Assembly: GCF_020622355.1 (NCBI RefSeq)
Contig: NZ_WHVL01000001.1
Coordinates: 62,001-126,000 of the forward strand
From: Vreelandella malpeensis
GTDB taxonomy: Bacteria; Pseudomonadota; Gammaproteobacteria; Pseudomonadales; Halomonadaceae
DNA: 64,000 nucleotides
Reading direction: 5' to 3'
Shown: positions 9,043-17,329 of the stretch, one piece after another
Layout of the letters: each line of letters starts with the position of its first letter
How positions within the stretch are numbered: the stretch's first letter is position 1
The notes under the pieces: model-generated
What the model was told of the DNA's origin: nothing
Database searches by the model: none
Seen by the model: the letters and a program-made list of their open reading frames with translations, nothing else
Made by a program: the position numbers and the translations under genes

Positions 9043-9513
9043 TTATAAAAAGGAGGGAAGCGCAGGCATGTTCAGGCCAAGAAAATAAAAAAATACCGCG
9101 CCGATCGTTCCCAGCAGCGTTAGCGTACCTATCAAGGCGTACTTGATGCTGACTTCCCGCACGACCATTAGCGCGGCTGCCATGAACGCGACTGATGCAA
9201 TGAAATAACCCACGATGCCGATGCTGTAGGCGTATACCAGTGCCAGAAGAAAGATACCGAACGCCTTCATGTAGCCCTGCGCTGGAGTAAAAGTACCTGA
9301 GTCGACGCCTCTACCTTTTGCATTGACCAATTGAGCTCTTTTTCGAGCGACCCATATTTCTTGAACGATCAAGGCGACCGCCAATAGGCCTACCGCCGTC
9401 GAGAAGATCAGCGGCATCTGAGCCGCCCGCGCAGGGTACGCCAGGTTGTTGATAAAAAAGAACAGCGCAAGCCCCACACCGAACACGCCCAGCGACAGAC
9501 GACTCCAGTTCAT
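9043..9513 (-). CDS. tctB: Tripartite tricarboxylate transporter, small membrane subunit
   Basis: 156 residues with four predicted membrane segments (about residues 6-24, 32-50, 80-110 and 122-145), the usual TctB topology, and a soluble loop after VQEIWVARKRAQ. I chose the ATG at 9511-9513 because CAGGAG lies seven bases upstream and the protein then begins directly before the first helix. The extension to 9585 would overlap tctC. It lies between tctC and tctA. Confidence 0.88.
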   Translation of the reverse strand: MNWSRLSLGVFGVGLALFFFINNLAYPARAAQMPLIFSTAVGLLAVALIVQEIWVARKRAQLVNAKGRGVDSGTFTPAQGYMKAFGIFLLALVYAYSIGIVGYFIASVAFMAAALMVVREVSIKYALIGTLTLLGTIGAVFFYFLGLNMPALPSFL

Positions 9514-9550
9514 TTCAACACTCCTGTTGTTGTCATGGTGTCCGTACGGA

Positions 9551-10516
9551 TCAAACGTCGTCTTCGACCTCGGCCCAAATATCACCGAAGGTTCTTTCCA
9601 TGTTCTGCATCATTTCCATGTAGTCGTCACCGGTCACGATATCGATGTAGAACGCTCGATCTTCGGCCTGCTGTAGAAACTGCTCGTTGTTGGCCAACTC
9701 CTCGAAAGCAGCAATGAGCTGGTCGCGTGCTTCATCAGGGATGCCTGCTGGCGCGCTATAACCGCGTGATGAGCCGTTGATTACGTCGTAGCCGACCTCT
9801 TTCAATGTGGGAACATCCGGCAGCATCGGCAGGCGCTCTTCGGTAAATACCGCGAGAGGACGCAAGCTATTGGCTTGTAGGTGACCATATACGATGCCGA
9901 CATTATTAAAGGACGCATCGATCTGACCGCCCATGGCTGCGGTGGCTGAAGGACCGTCACCGGCAAAAGGGACGAGTTCGAAATCAAGACCCGTAGCTCG
10001 CTCCACCATGATGGTAGAAAAGTAGTCGTCGCCGCCGACTCCAGAGTTACCGATAGTGATGCGTCCCGGGTTCTCCTCTGCCGCGGCGAATAGATCTTCC
10101 ACGGTTTCATAAGGGCTGTCCGGGTGAACCACGATGATCCCCGGGTCGGTCACGACGTTGGCGATGGGCGTAAGCTCTTCAATGCTGTAGGAGATCGCAT
10201 CGTTGATGATGTAGTTGGTCATCAACATTGGCGTATTGGTGATACTTACGACGGTGCCATCCTTGGGTGACTGATGCGTTAGGCGAGTCCATGCAATAGC
10301 GCCGGTCGCACCAGGGATATATTCGTTGATGAAATTGACCCCGAGACTCTCTCTGAGATGGGGGTGCACCAGCTGTGCCAGTGCGTCGCTCCCGCCGCCC
10401 GCCTGAAAGCCCTGTAACACTCGAATTTCATCAGACACCGAATACTCAGCGTTGGCACTTAATGGGATAACCGTCACTGCGGCAAGCAGGGATGCGGGGA
10501 GTAGTTTGTACTTCAT
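9551..10516 (-). CDS. tctC: Tripartite tricarboxylate transporter substrate-binding protein
   Basis: 321 residues including a signal peptide (MKYKLLPASLLAAVTVIPL, cleavage after SANA). The mature protein shows the Bug/TctC pattern: VLQGFQAGGGSDALAQLVHPHL at the N-terminus, PGATGAIAWTRL, and IGNSGVGGDDYFS. It should bind a carboxylate in the periplasm and deliver it to TctAB. The ATG at 10516 is preceded by AAGGTGG. It is the promoter-proximal gene of the seven-gene minus-strand operon. Bug proteins bind many different acids, so the substrate is open; the downstream dehydratase genes suggest a sugar acid. Confidence 0.9.
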   Translation of the reverse strand: MKYKLLPASLLAAVTVIPLSANAEYSVSDEIRVLQGFQAGGGSDALAQLVHPHLRESLGVNFINEYIPGATGAIAWTRLTHQSPKDGTVVSITNTPMLMTNYIINDAISYSIEELTPIANVVTDPGIIVVHPDSPYETVEDLFAAAEENPGRITIGNSGVGGDDYFSTIMVERATGLDFELVPFAGDGPSATAAMGGQIDASFNNVGIVYGHLQANSLRPLAVFTEERLPMLPDVPTLKEVGYDVINGSSRGYSAPAGIPDEARDQLIAAFEELANNEQFLQQAEDRAFYIDIVTGDDYMEMMQNMERTFGDIWAEVEDDV

Positions 10517-10607
10517 GGTAACCACCTTGTTTGTCGTATTTGTGAGGTCGCTCATGCGGTATGCGTTGTACGTTCTGCTTGGCATGCCTAGAAAAATCTA
10601 GTTCTTC

Positions 10608-10625
10608 ATTGACAATATTGTCAAT
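10608..10625. promoter_or_regulatory. Perfect 18-bp palindromic operator with a TTGACA box on each strand
   Basis: ATTGACAATATTGTCAAT is a perfect palindrome. It carries TTGACA at 10609-10614 on the plus strand and the same hexamer at 10624-10619 on the minus strand. A possible plus -10 is TATTAA at 10631-10636 (16-base spacer). A possible minus -10 is TAGATT at 10600-10595 (18-base spacer). It lies between tctC and the IlvD/Edd gene, so one bound regulator could block both promoters. The nearby GntR/FCD protein is the obvious candidate. Further AT-rich dyads (AATAATATTATT, TTAATTAA) follow to 10640. Confidence 0.6.
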
Positions 10626-10682
10626 AATATTATTAATTAAATAACCATTCATTGACTAATACGGCATGAAGAGGGTTTTGCC

Positions 10683-12422
10683 ATGACCAAAAATAACCAC
10701 GACAACTCCCAGGGAATGCGCAAGGGATTGACGAATTACGGCGATGAAGGTTTTTCGCTATTCTTGCGTAAGGCGTTTATCAAAGGGATGGGATATACCG
10801 ACGATGCCCTCTCCCGCCCGGTCATTGGAATCGCCAATACTTACAGCGGTTACAATGCCTGTCACGGCAACGTCGAGGGCCTGGTCGACAGCGTCAAGCG
10901 CGGTGTCATGCTGGCTGGTGGACTGCCAGTGGATTTTCCGACCATCTCCTTGCATGAATCGTTTTCCCACCCCACCAGTATGTACTTACGTAATCTGATG
11001 GCGCTGGACACCGAAGAGATGATCCGCGCCCAGCCAATGGATGCGGTCGTGCTGATTGGTGGCTGCGACAAGACCGTACCTGCGCAGATAATGGCCGCCG
11101 CTAGTGCCAACGTACCGGCCATTCAATTGGTAACAGGCCCCATGCTCAGCGGTTCACATCGAGGAACGCGCGTCGGCGCCTGTACGGACTGTCGCCGCTA
11201 TTGGGCTGCTTATCGGGGCCAGGAAATCGACGAGCAGGAGATCAGTGAGGTCAATGACAAGCTGGTACCTACCGTGGGCACCTGTTCAGTGATGGGGACG
11301 GCGAGCACCATGGCCTGTGTGGCCGAAGCCATGGGCATGATGTTGCCGGGAAGCGCGACCGCACCGGCGGTATTCGCTGATCGCCATCGCATTGCAGAAC
11401 AAACCGGCACCGAGGCCGTGCGACTGGCTATCGAGCAGATCACTCCACAAAGCATCATGACCGAGGCCTCCTTTGAAAATGCGCTGCGCGTTCTACTGGC
11501 ATTGGGCGGCTCGACCAATGGGCTCATTCATCTGACGGCCATCGCCGGGCGCTTGGGACTGGACGTCAACCTGGATGAGTTTGATCGCATGAGCCGAGAA
11601 ACGCCCGTGCTAGTGAACCTCAAGCCCTCGGGGGAACATTATATGGAGCACTTGCACCAAGCCGGCGGGCTGGCTGCACTGCTTCGAGAGATCAAGTCGC
11701 TACTTCACCTCGATGCGATGACGATCAATGGCAAGACGCTAGGTGAGAATCTCGAGACGAGCCCCCATATTCTCAATCAACAGGTAGTTCGTAGCGCCGA
11801 GAATCCCATTTACGCTCAGGGAGGAATGGCCGTTGTAAAGGGCAACCTCGCGCCAAACGGCGCGATTATCAAGCAATCGGCCGCCTCATCCGAGTTGATG
11901 ACTCACACCGGGCGCGCGGTCGTCTTTACAGGGTTGGAAGACCTGGCCAAACGCATCGACGATCCGGACCTGGACGTCAATGCAGACGATGTGCTGGTAC
12001 TGCAGAACATCGGTCCCAAGGGCGCACCAGGTATGCCGGAAGCCGGATATATTCCCATCCCAAAAAAGTTGGCTGCCCAAGGAGTGAAAGATATGGTGCG
12101 TATTTCCGATGGGCGCATGAGCGGAACCGCCGCTGGCACCATTGTGCTGCATATCTCACCCGAAGCCGCCGAAATGGGTCCCTTGGCCCTGATAAGAGAT
12201 GGAGATCTCATAGAACTGAACGTGACCGAGCGCCGCTTGAACCTGCAAGTCGACGAGAAAGAACTCGCGACTCGGCGCGAAGCGCTTACCCCAGGAATCG
12301 AACCGAGTAAAGAGCGGGGTTATCGGCGTCTGTTTCTCGAGCAGATACTTCAAGCCGAACAGGGCTGCGATTTCGCATTCTGTCGCCCCGAGACCACGGC
12401 CAGCGTCCCTCGCGGTCAGTAA
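10683..12422 (+). CDS. IlvD/Edd-family sugar-acid dehydratase
   Basis: 579 residues. The three cysteines expected to hold a [2Fe-2S] cluster are Cys60 (YNACHGN), Cys128 (IGGCDK) and Cys201 (GTCSVMGT), with the catalytic serine in DGRMSGTAAG. This spacing matches bacterial pentonate/arabinonate dehydratases more than 6-phosphogluconate dehydratase. The family converts aldonic acids to 2-keto-3-deoxy acids in the cytosol. AAGAGGG precedes the ATG. It is divergent from the tctC-led operon and upstream of the GntR/FCD gene. The window also has a separate, biosynthetic-looking ilvD at 25231-26916, which strengthens a catabolic role here. Confidence 0.87.
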   Translation: MTKNNHDNSQGMRKGLTNYGDEGFSLFLRKAFIKGMGYTDDALSRPVIGIANTYSGYNACHGNVEGLVDSVKRGVMLAGGLPVDFPTISLHESFSHPTSMYLRNLMALDTEEMIRAQPMDAVVLIGGCDKTVPAQIMAAASANVPAIQLVTGPMLSGSHRGTRVGACTDCRRYWAAYRGQEIDEQEISEVNDKLVPTVGTCSVMGTASTMACVAEAMGMMLPGSATAPAVFADRHRIAEQTGTEAVRLAIEQITPQSIMTEASFENALRVLLALGGSTNGLIHLTAIAGRLGLDVNLDEFDRMSRETPVLVNLKPSGEHYMEHLHQAGGLAALLREIKSLLHLDAMTINGKTLGENLETSPHILNQQVVRSAENPIYAQGGMAVVKGNLAPNGAIIKQSAASSELMTHTGRAVVFTGLEDLAKRIDDPDLDVNADDVLVLQNIGPKGAPGMPEAGYIPIPKKLAAQGVKDMVRISDGRMSGTAAGTIVLHISPEAAEMGPLALIRDGDLIELNVTERRLNLQVDEKELATRREALTPGIEPSKERGYRRLFLEQILQAEQGCDFAFCRPETTASVPRGQ

Positions 12423-12450
12423 CTACGCCTGCTCAAGAGTTCTTGCTACC

Positions 12451-12494
12451 ATGGTCGATACTTTCTTTATGGAAGGTATCGACCATACCGACCA
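12451..12494. promoter_or_regulatory. Operator-like cluster of TGGTCGRTA motifs
   Basis: A 15-base arm at 12451-12465 and its near-perfect inverse at 12472-12486 (one T/G position) flank a six-base loop. The core TGGTCGATA occurs at 12452-12460 on the plus strand and at 12477-12485 on the minus strand. A TGGTCGGTA copy follows on the minus strand at 12486-12494. No T-run follows, so it is not a simple terminator. Its place just upstream of the GntR gene suggests an autoregulatory operator; a weak attenuator is the alternative. Confidence 0.5.
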
Positions 12495-12526
12495 AGATTT
12501 CATGGCAGGGATATAAACGACTATCT

Positions 12527-13201
12527 ATGAAAGACAAAAACGCCACTGCACCGTCTATAACGGTAGGTACCGACCATATTGTCGAAGCTATCGAAGAGGA
12601 CATCGTGCTGGGTAGATTGAGCCCTAAAGAGCGTTTGGTCGAGGAAGACCTTATCGAACGCTTCAACTGTAAGCGCCATATCGTCCGCCAGGCTCTGTTT
12701 CACTTGGAAACCATTGGTTTGGTGGAGCGCATTAAAAATCGTGGTGCGTTCGTCAAGACCTACACTCCCGAGGAGGTAGAGCAGCTCTACGCCATGCGCG
12801 AGTTACTCGAAACCGCCGGCGCGCAGTCGATTGCGCTACCGCTCCAGGAAACGATTCTGCAGGACCTCATTGAGATTCAAGAGCAGTATGCCAAGGCAGT
12901 TGAACAACAAGACCTGCATCGCGTATTTCTGATGAATATCGCTTTTCATCGCACGCTCTTTTCCGCTACTGGTAACAACTATCTCTCCGAGTGCATCAAC
13001 GAGTTCGCTCAGAAGGCGCATTCGATTCGTTTCGTTGCCATGTCCGACCCGGCCAGCCTTCAGCGCGCCTGCGACGAGCATTTCGCGATGATCGATGCCT
13101 TGCAAAAACAAAACCGAGAGCAGCTTTGTACTCTTTGCCGGCAGCACCTGCAGCCCTCGAAGGAGCGCTACCTCAGTTTGGCGCGTTTTAATCGGCGCTA
13201 A
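12527..13201 (+). CDS. GntR-family (FCD) transcriptional regulator
   Basis: 224 residues. The winged HTH (about 15-75) contains the GntR pattern IVEAIEEDIVLGRLSPKERLVEEDL and VRQALFHLETIGLVE. The all-helical FCD effector domain follows, with His141, His185 and His207 at metal positions. The usual Asp four residues before the first His is Asn137 (NIAFH). FCD regulators usually bind small carboxylates or sugar acids. It follows the IlvD/Edd dehydratase and probably controls the divergent catabolic genes and itself. The ATG at 12527 gives normal length; its SD (GCAGGGA) is somewhat distant, so the start is less certain. Codon use here looks more AT-rich than in the housekeeping genes. Confidence 0.86.
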   Translation: MKDKNATAPSITVGTDHIVEAIEEDIVLGRLSPKERLVEEDLIERFNCKRHIVRQALFHLETIGLVERIKNRGAFVKTYTPEEVEQLYAMRELLETAGAQSIALPLQETILQDLIEIQEQYAKAVEQQDLHRVFLMNIAFHRTLFSATGNNYLSECINEFAQKAHSIRFVAMSDPASLQRACDEHFAMIDALQKQNREQLCTLCRQHLQPSKERYLSLARFNRR

Positions 13202-13204
13202 AAG

Positions 13205-13224
13205 AGCGCCACGATGGGCGCTCC
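13205..13224 (-). terminator. Hairpin between convergent gntR and wrbA
   Basis: GAGCGCC (13205-13211) and GGCGCTC (13218-13224) form a seven-pair stem with a six-base loop. On the minus strand it is followed by TTTT, so it can terminate wrbA transcripts; the plus-strand side has only a weak T-stretch. Confidence 0.5.
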
Positions 13225-13253
13225 TTGAAGCACTCACAGAATATTCGACAGCA

Positions 13254-13853
13254 TCAACTTTTCAGTTTCACCGTGGTCTGTGCCACCAGCTTGCCCTGGA
13301 AGCGCGCCAGCTTAAGCTCGCGCTCGCTTGGCTGGCGGGAGCCGTCGCCACCGGCGATGGTCGCGGCGCCGTAGGGGTTGCCGCCGCTCACCTCGGAAAT
13401 GTCGAACTGCTCTTCGATGCCATAGCCGACGGGCACGATGACCATGCCGTGGTGGGCAAGCGTCGTCCAAGTGGAGGTGATCGTCATCTCCTCGCCGCCG
13501 CCGGTACCGGTGGAGGTGAACACGCTGGCCACCTTGCCGCGCAGCGCGCCTTTCGCCCACAGCCCGCCGGTCTGGTCGAAGAAGGTACGCATTTGGCCTG
13601 CCATGTTGCCAAAGCGGGTGGGCGTGCCGACGATGATGGCATCGAAATCGGCAAGCTCCCCGGGACTCGCTTCCGGGGTCGTGAAGTCCTGCTTGCCGCC
13701 GGCGTTCTTGTAGGCGTCTTCCGGCATGGTTTCCGGCACACGCTTGACGCTCACCTCAACGCCCTCGACCTCACCGACCCCTTCCGCCACGGCGGCGGCC
13801 AGCGTATCCACGTGACCGTACATGGAGTAGTACAGCACCAGTACCTTCGTCAT
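13254..13853 (-). CDS. wrbA: NAD(P)H:quinone oxidoreductase, WrbA family
   Basis: 199 residues, typical for WrbA, a tetrameric flavodoxin-like FMN protein that reduces quinones by two electrons and protects against redox stress. The FMN phosphate loop is [12 protein letters not shown] near residue 9. [24 protein letters not shown] and [11 protein letters not shown] are the characteristic WrbA segments. GGAGAG precedes the ATG. It is divergent from the hemerythrin-like gene at 14028, with about 170 bases between them. Confidence 0.94.
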   Translation of the reverse strand: MTKVLVLYYSMYGHVDTLAAAVAEGVGEVEGVEVSVKRVPETMPEDAYKNAGGKQDFTTPEASPGELADFDAIIVGTPTRFGNMAGQMRTFFDQTGGLWAKGALRGKVASVFTSTGTGGGEEMTITSTWTTLAHHGMVIVPVGYGIEEQFDISEVSGGNPYGAATIAGGDGSRQPSERELKLARFQGKLVAQTTVKLKS

Positions 13854-14027
13854 TGCTCTCTCCTCGGTTGATCTGAGTTAAAAACAGGTACATTCCCAGC
13901 CTAGCCTATCGACGCGCGTTGGCACCGTTTTCGTTTAACGCGATGCGCGATGCGGCGCCTTGCACTTTCCCGTGTTGCGCACTAATTTTCTAGACGACCG
14001 ATCGTGCATATAACCAAGGAGCGGGTA

Positions 14028-14468
14028 ATGACGATTTTCGAAGCGCTGCGCAAGGACCATGACATTCAGCGGGATCTTCTCGCCAGGCTGCTGGAGACCC
14101 ACGGCGACAGCAGCGAGCGCGATGCGCTCTATCAGCAGGTGCGCGCGGAGCTCAAGTATCACGCCAACGCCGAAGAGCGCGCGCTGTATATTCCGATGAT
14201 GGACATCGACCTGACGCAGGAGAAGGCGCGCCACAGCGTGGCCGAGCACCACGAGATCGACGAGCTCATCGAGCTTCTCGACGACACCGACTACAGCGCC
14301 AGCAACTGGCTGGTACATGCCAAGAAGCTTCAACACCTGGTGACCCACCATCTCGACGAGGAAGAGCAGGAAGTCTTCCAGCTCGCCGGCCGAGGCCTAG
14401 CCGAGAAACAGAAGCAGTCGCTGGCCCACGAGTACCAGGACGAGATGCAGCGCCAGCGCGGCGAATGA
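14028..14468 (+). CDS. Hemerythrin HHE-domain protein
   Basis: 146 residues forming a four-helix-bundle pattern with the expected iron ligands: His in RKDHD, His and Glu in YHANAEERALY, His in VAEHHEID, and His with Glu in HHLDEEEQEVF. Such proteins bind a diiron centre and are linked to oxygen, NO or iron handling; the specific role is unknown. AAGGAG lies six bases before the ATG at 14028, which is preferred over the ATG at 14004. An intrinsic terminator follows, so it is probably a single-gene unit. Confidence 0.88.
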   Translation: MTIFEALRKDHDIQRDLLARLLETHGDSSERDALYQQVRAELKYHANAEERALYIPMMDIDLTQEKARHSVAEHHEIDELIELLDDTDYSASNWLVHAKKLQHLVTHHLDEEEQEVFQLAGRGLAEKQKQSLAHEYQDEMQRQRGE

Positions 14469-14488
14469 TGCTCTCGAGTCTCGTGATG

Positions 14489-14517
14489 ACGCCTCTTTCT
14501 TCGGGAAGGGGCGTTTT
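14489..14517 (+). terminator. Intrinsic terminator after the hemerythrin gene
   Basis: ACGCCTCTTTC, a TTCG loop and GGAAGGGGCGT form an eleven-pair stem with two G-T pairs, followed by TTTT. It lies 20 bases after the stop. Confidence 0.75.
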
Positions 14518-14639
14518 CATGTGTGCATTTATACCGCCGCCCGTTTTATTTATAGCCAGACGACGCCGCTTTTGAGCTAAATCGAGCCGCGTGATACACC
14601 TGTATGATCCAAAAATTAACGACAACAGGGACTTTTTTC

Positions 14640-15620
14640 ATGCTCGGTCAGTGGCTCGACTGGACCCTCGACGATCAAACGCCCAGCCTGCGCGAAGGCC
14701 GCCTCGAGGGTGGGCGCTATCACCTGCGGGCGCCGGGCGTGCTGGAGCTCGTTCCCGACCAGATCGGTGAAAATGCCCACGCTTGCATCTTTTCCGCCGC
14801 CCTTCACGGCAACGAAACCGCGCCGGTGGAACTTCTCGGGCAGTGGCTGTGTGCGCTGGAAGCGGGCACACAGCGCCTGGGTGCGCCGGTACTGGTGATT
14901 CTGGGCAATATCCCCGCCTTGAAGGCGCAGACCCGTTTCGTCACGACCAACCTCAACCGGTTGTTTTTTCGTGAGCTGGACCGTGCCGGCGACGAGCCGG
15001 ACCGGGCACGCGCGCTGATGGCCGAGGTGGACGCTTTCTTCGAGCGCCATGCACCGCTCCCACGACTGCACTACGACTTGCACACGGCGATTCGCCAAAG
15101 CCTCTACCCGCGTTTCGTGGTGGAGCCCTTCAGCGATACGCCCACCGAGGCGCGCCAGTGGGCGTGGCTGGCCGGTGCCGACATGCAGGCGGTGCTGCAC
15201 CAGCATCAGCACAGCCATACCTTCTCTCACTACAGCCGCCACTACCATGGCGCCCAGGCCTTCACCTTCGAGCTGGGGCGCGTCGCCCCCTTCGGTCACA
15301 ACGATCTGGCCGCGCTGGCACCCATGCTTTCGCTGATCACGACCCTCGGTGCCGGGGAGCTTCCCGCGTCGAGCTCGACGGCCCCCCTTGCCTTCTTTCG
15401 CGTCGAGCACGAGCTCTTGCGCTCCTGCGAGGATTTCACGCTGTGCTTTGCCGAGGACGTGGCGAACTTCACCCCCTTCGCGCCAGGCACTCGGCTTGCC
15501 AGAGACGCCCAAGCGGGCGACTTCGTGGTGGGCGAGACGCCGCTGCGCGTGGTATTTCCCAACGCGCGGGTGGAAATAGGCGCACGGGCCGCGCTGCTGG
15601 TGAGCCCGGTAGAGAAATGA
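14640..15620 (+). CDS. astE: Succinylglutamate desuccinylase
   Basis: 326 residues of the AstE/aspartoacylase zinc-carboxypeptidase family. The zinc ligands are in ALHGNETAPVELL and DLHTAIR, and the catalytic Glu is in FTFELGRVAPFGHND. AstE performs the last step of the arginine succinyltransferase pathway, releasing glutamate and succinate. ACAGGGA sits upstream of the ATG at 14640; the alternative ATG at 14604 has no SD. The other ast genes are not in this window, which is unusual because astE commonly closes an astCADBE operon. The next genes encode a basic-amino-acid-type ABC importer, which fits arginine use. Confidence 0.88.
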   Translation: MLGQWLDWTLDDQTPSLREGRLEGGRYHLRAPGVLELVPDQIGENAHACIFSAALHGNETAPVELLGQWLCALEAGTQRLGAPVLVILGNIPALKAQTRFVTTNLNRLFFRELDRAGDEPDRARALMAEVDAFFERHAPLPRLHYDLHTAIRQSLYPRFVVEPFSDTPTEARQWAWLAGADMQAVLHQHQHSHTFSHYSRHYHGAQAFTFELGRVAPFGHNDLAALAPMLSLITTLGAGELPASSSTAPLAFFRVEHELLRSCEDFTLCFAEDVANFTPFAPGTRLARDAQAGDFVVGETPLRVVFPNARVEIGARAALLVSPVEK

Positions 15621-15838
15621 GCGTCGAGCGGTCTACAATGGCGTTTCACCAACAAAAACAAGCTAGGGGCAGCGCATGGCGTATCGGTTTGAGCGTCGAT
15701 AAGCCAGCGCATTTGCATAAGAACGAGCACGTCGGGCATAAGGCCTGATAGAATCGCCCCTTTTTTTCGCGCCAGCCGCCTGTGACGTCCGTGTTTTCAT
15801 CGGTTGCCAGTGCGGCAACCTCGCTCTGGAGCCTAGTT

Positions 15839-16609
15839 ATGGCCGCAACGCCTACGCCTCTTGAAGTGCGCAACATCAAAAAGCGCTTCGGGGATACAGA
15901 AGTTCTCAAGGGTCTTTCACTAAAAGCGCACAAGGGGGACGTGATTACCCTGATCGGTGCGTCCGGCTCGGGCAAGAGTACCTTCCTGCGCTGCATGAAC
16001 CTGCTCGAGCAGCCCGACGACGGTGACCTGATCGTCCACGGCGAGCCGGTGCGCTTCAAGGTGACCCGCCACGGCCGCGAGCCGGCGGACCGTCGCCAGG
16101 TGGTCAAGATGCGCGCCAAGCTCTCGATGGTGTTCCAGGGCTTCAACCTGTGGGCTCACATGACGCTTCTGGAGAATATCATCGAAGCGCCGGTGCACGT
16201 GCTGGGTCAGTCGAAGAAGGAGGCCACCGAGCACGCCTACGCGCTGCTCGAGCGGGTGGGTCTGACCGCCCGGGCCAACGCCTATCCGGCGCAGATGTCC
16301 GGCGGACAGCAGCAGCGCGGCGCCATCGCGCGCGCCTTGGCCATGGACCCGGAGGTGATGCTGTTCGACGAGCCTACCTCGGCGCTCGACCCGGAGCTGG
16401 TCGGCGATGTGCTCAAGGTGATGCGCGATCTCGCCAATGAAGGACGCACCATGGTGGTGGTGACCCACGAGATGGGCTTTGCGCGGGACGTATCGAGCAA
16501 GGTGATCTACCTGCACCAGGGCCTGATCGAGGAGTCCGGCACGCCCGACGAGGTGCTGAGAAACCCCACCTCGCCCCGGCTCAAGCAGTTCCTGGCTCCC
16601 AAATACTGA
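15839..16609 (+). CDS. Polar amino acid ABC transporter, ATPase (HisP/AotP-like)
   Basis: 256 residues with Walker [10 protein letters not shown], signature [15 protein letters not shown], Walker [14 protein letters not shown] and the switch His in VVTHEMG. The insertion [32 protein letters not shown] is typical of HisP/AotP ATPases for histidine, arginine or ornithine. GGAG lies seven bases before the ATG at 15839, which is chosen over the GTG at 15782. It is the first gene of the order ATPase-permease-permease-binding protein. Adjacent astE suggests arginine/ornithine uptake, but histidine cannot be excluded. Confidence 0.92.
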   Translation: MAATPTPLEVRNIKKRFGDTEVLKGLSLKAHKGDVITLIGASGSGKSTFLRCMNLLEQPDDGDLIVHGEPVRFKVTRHGREPADRRQVVKMRAKLSMVFQGFNLWAHMTLLENIIEAPVHVLGQSKKEATEHAYALLERVGLTARANAYPAQMSGGQQQRGAIARALAMDPEVMLFDEPTSALDPELVGDVLKVMRDLANEGRTMVVVTHEMGFARDVSSKVIYLHQGLIEESGTPDEVLRNPTSPRLKQFLAPKY

Positions 16610-16625
16610 TTTCACGAGGCACACC

Positions 16626-17327
16626 ATGCTGGATTTGCAGGGCTACGGCCCACGGCTGATCGAGGGCGCCGGCGTCACGGTGCAGCTGGCGATTCTGTCG
16701 CTGCTGCTGGCGATAGTGCTGGGCTTGCTCACCGCCACCGCCAAGATGTCGCGTAGCTGGCTTCTTCATAAAGTCGCCACGCTCTATACCACGGTCATTC
16801 GCGGCGTGCCGGATCTGGTGCTGATGATGCTGCTGTTCTTCGGCGGCCAGATCGGCGTCAATATGATCAGTGACATGCTCTACGACCACTTCGACATCGA
16901 CCTCTACATCAACTTCAACGCCTTCGCCGCCGGGGTGTTGACCATCGGATTCATCTTCGGGGCCTACATGGGCGAGACCTTTCGCGGCGCCTTCATGGCC
17001 GTCGACGAAGGCCAGATCGAGGCGGGCAAGGCCTACGGCATGGGCAACGCCCTGCTGTTTCGCCGCGTACGCTTTCCGCAGATGATGCGCCACGCCCTGC
17101 CCGGGCTCTCCAACAATTGGATGGTGCTCTTGAAGACCACGGCGCTGGTCTCGGTGATCGGGCTGACCGACATGGTACGCGTGGCCGCCGAGGCGTCGCG
17201 CGCCACCCACGAACCCTTCGTTTTCCTGCTGCCGGTAGCGGCGGTGTACCTGTTGATCGCGAGCGTCTCGGAGTGGATCTTCGCGCAGCTGCAAAAACGC
17301 TATAACGTCGGCTTCGGGGGACAGTGA
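16626..17327 (+). CDS. Polar amino acid ABC transporter permease (HisQ/AotQ-like)
   Basis: 233 residues, an inner-membrane permease of the HisMQ family. The N-terminus GAGVTVQLAILSLLLAIVLGLL is a first membrane span. The EAA loop that docks the ATPase reads EAGKAYGMGNALLFRRVRFPQ. GAGG precedes the ATG. It begins 16 bases after the ATPase gene and abuts the second permease, so the three are one transcript. It should form a heterodimer with the following permease. Confidence 0.92.
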   Translation: MLDLQGYGPRLIEGAGVTVQLAILSLLLAIVLGLLTATAKMSRSWLLHKVATLYTTVIRGVPDLVLMMLLFFGGQIGVNMISDMLYDHFDIDLYINFNAFAAGVLTIGFIFGAYMGETFRGAFMAVDEGQIEAGKAYGMGNALLFRRVRFPQMMRHALPGLSNNWMVLLKTTALVSVIGLTDMVRVAAEASRATHEPFVFLLPVAAVYLLIASVSEWIFAQLQKRYNVGFGGQ

Positions 17328-17329
17328 CC

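Noticed and set aside
15621..15838. Arginine-responsive operator or promoter before the ABC transporter genes
   Set aside because: A TTGCAT and a TAGAAT were seen but are about 30 bases apart, and no ARG-box-like palindrome was recognised.
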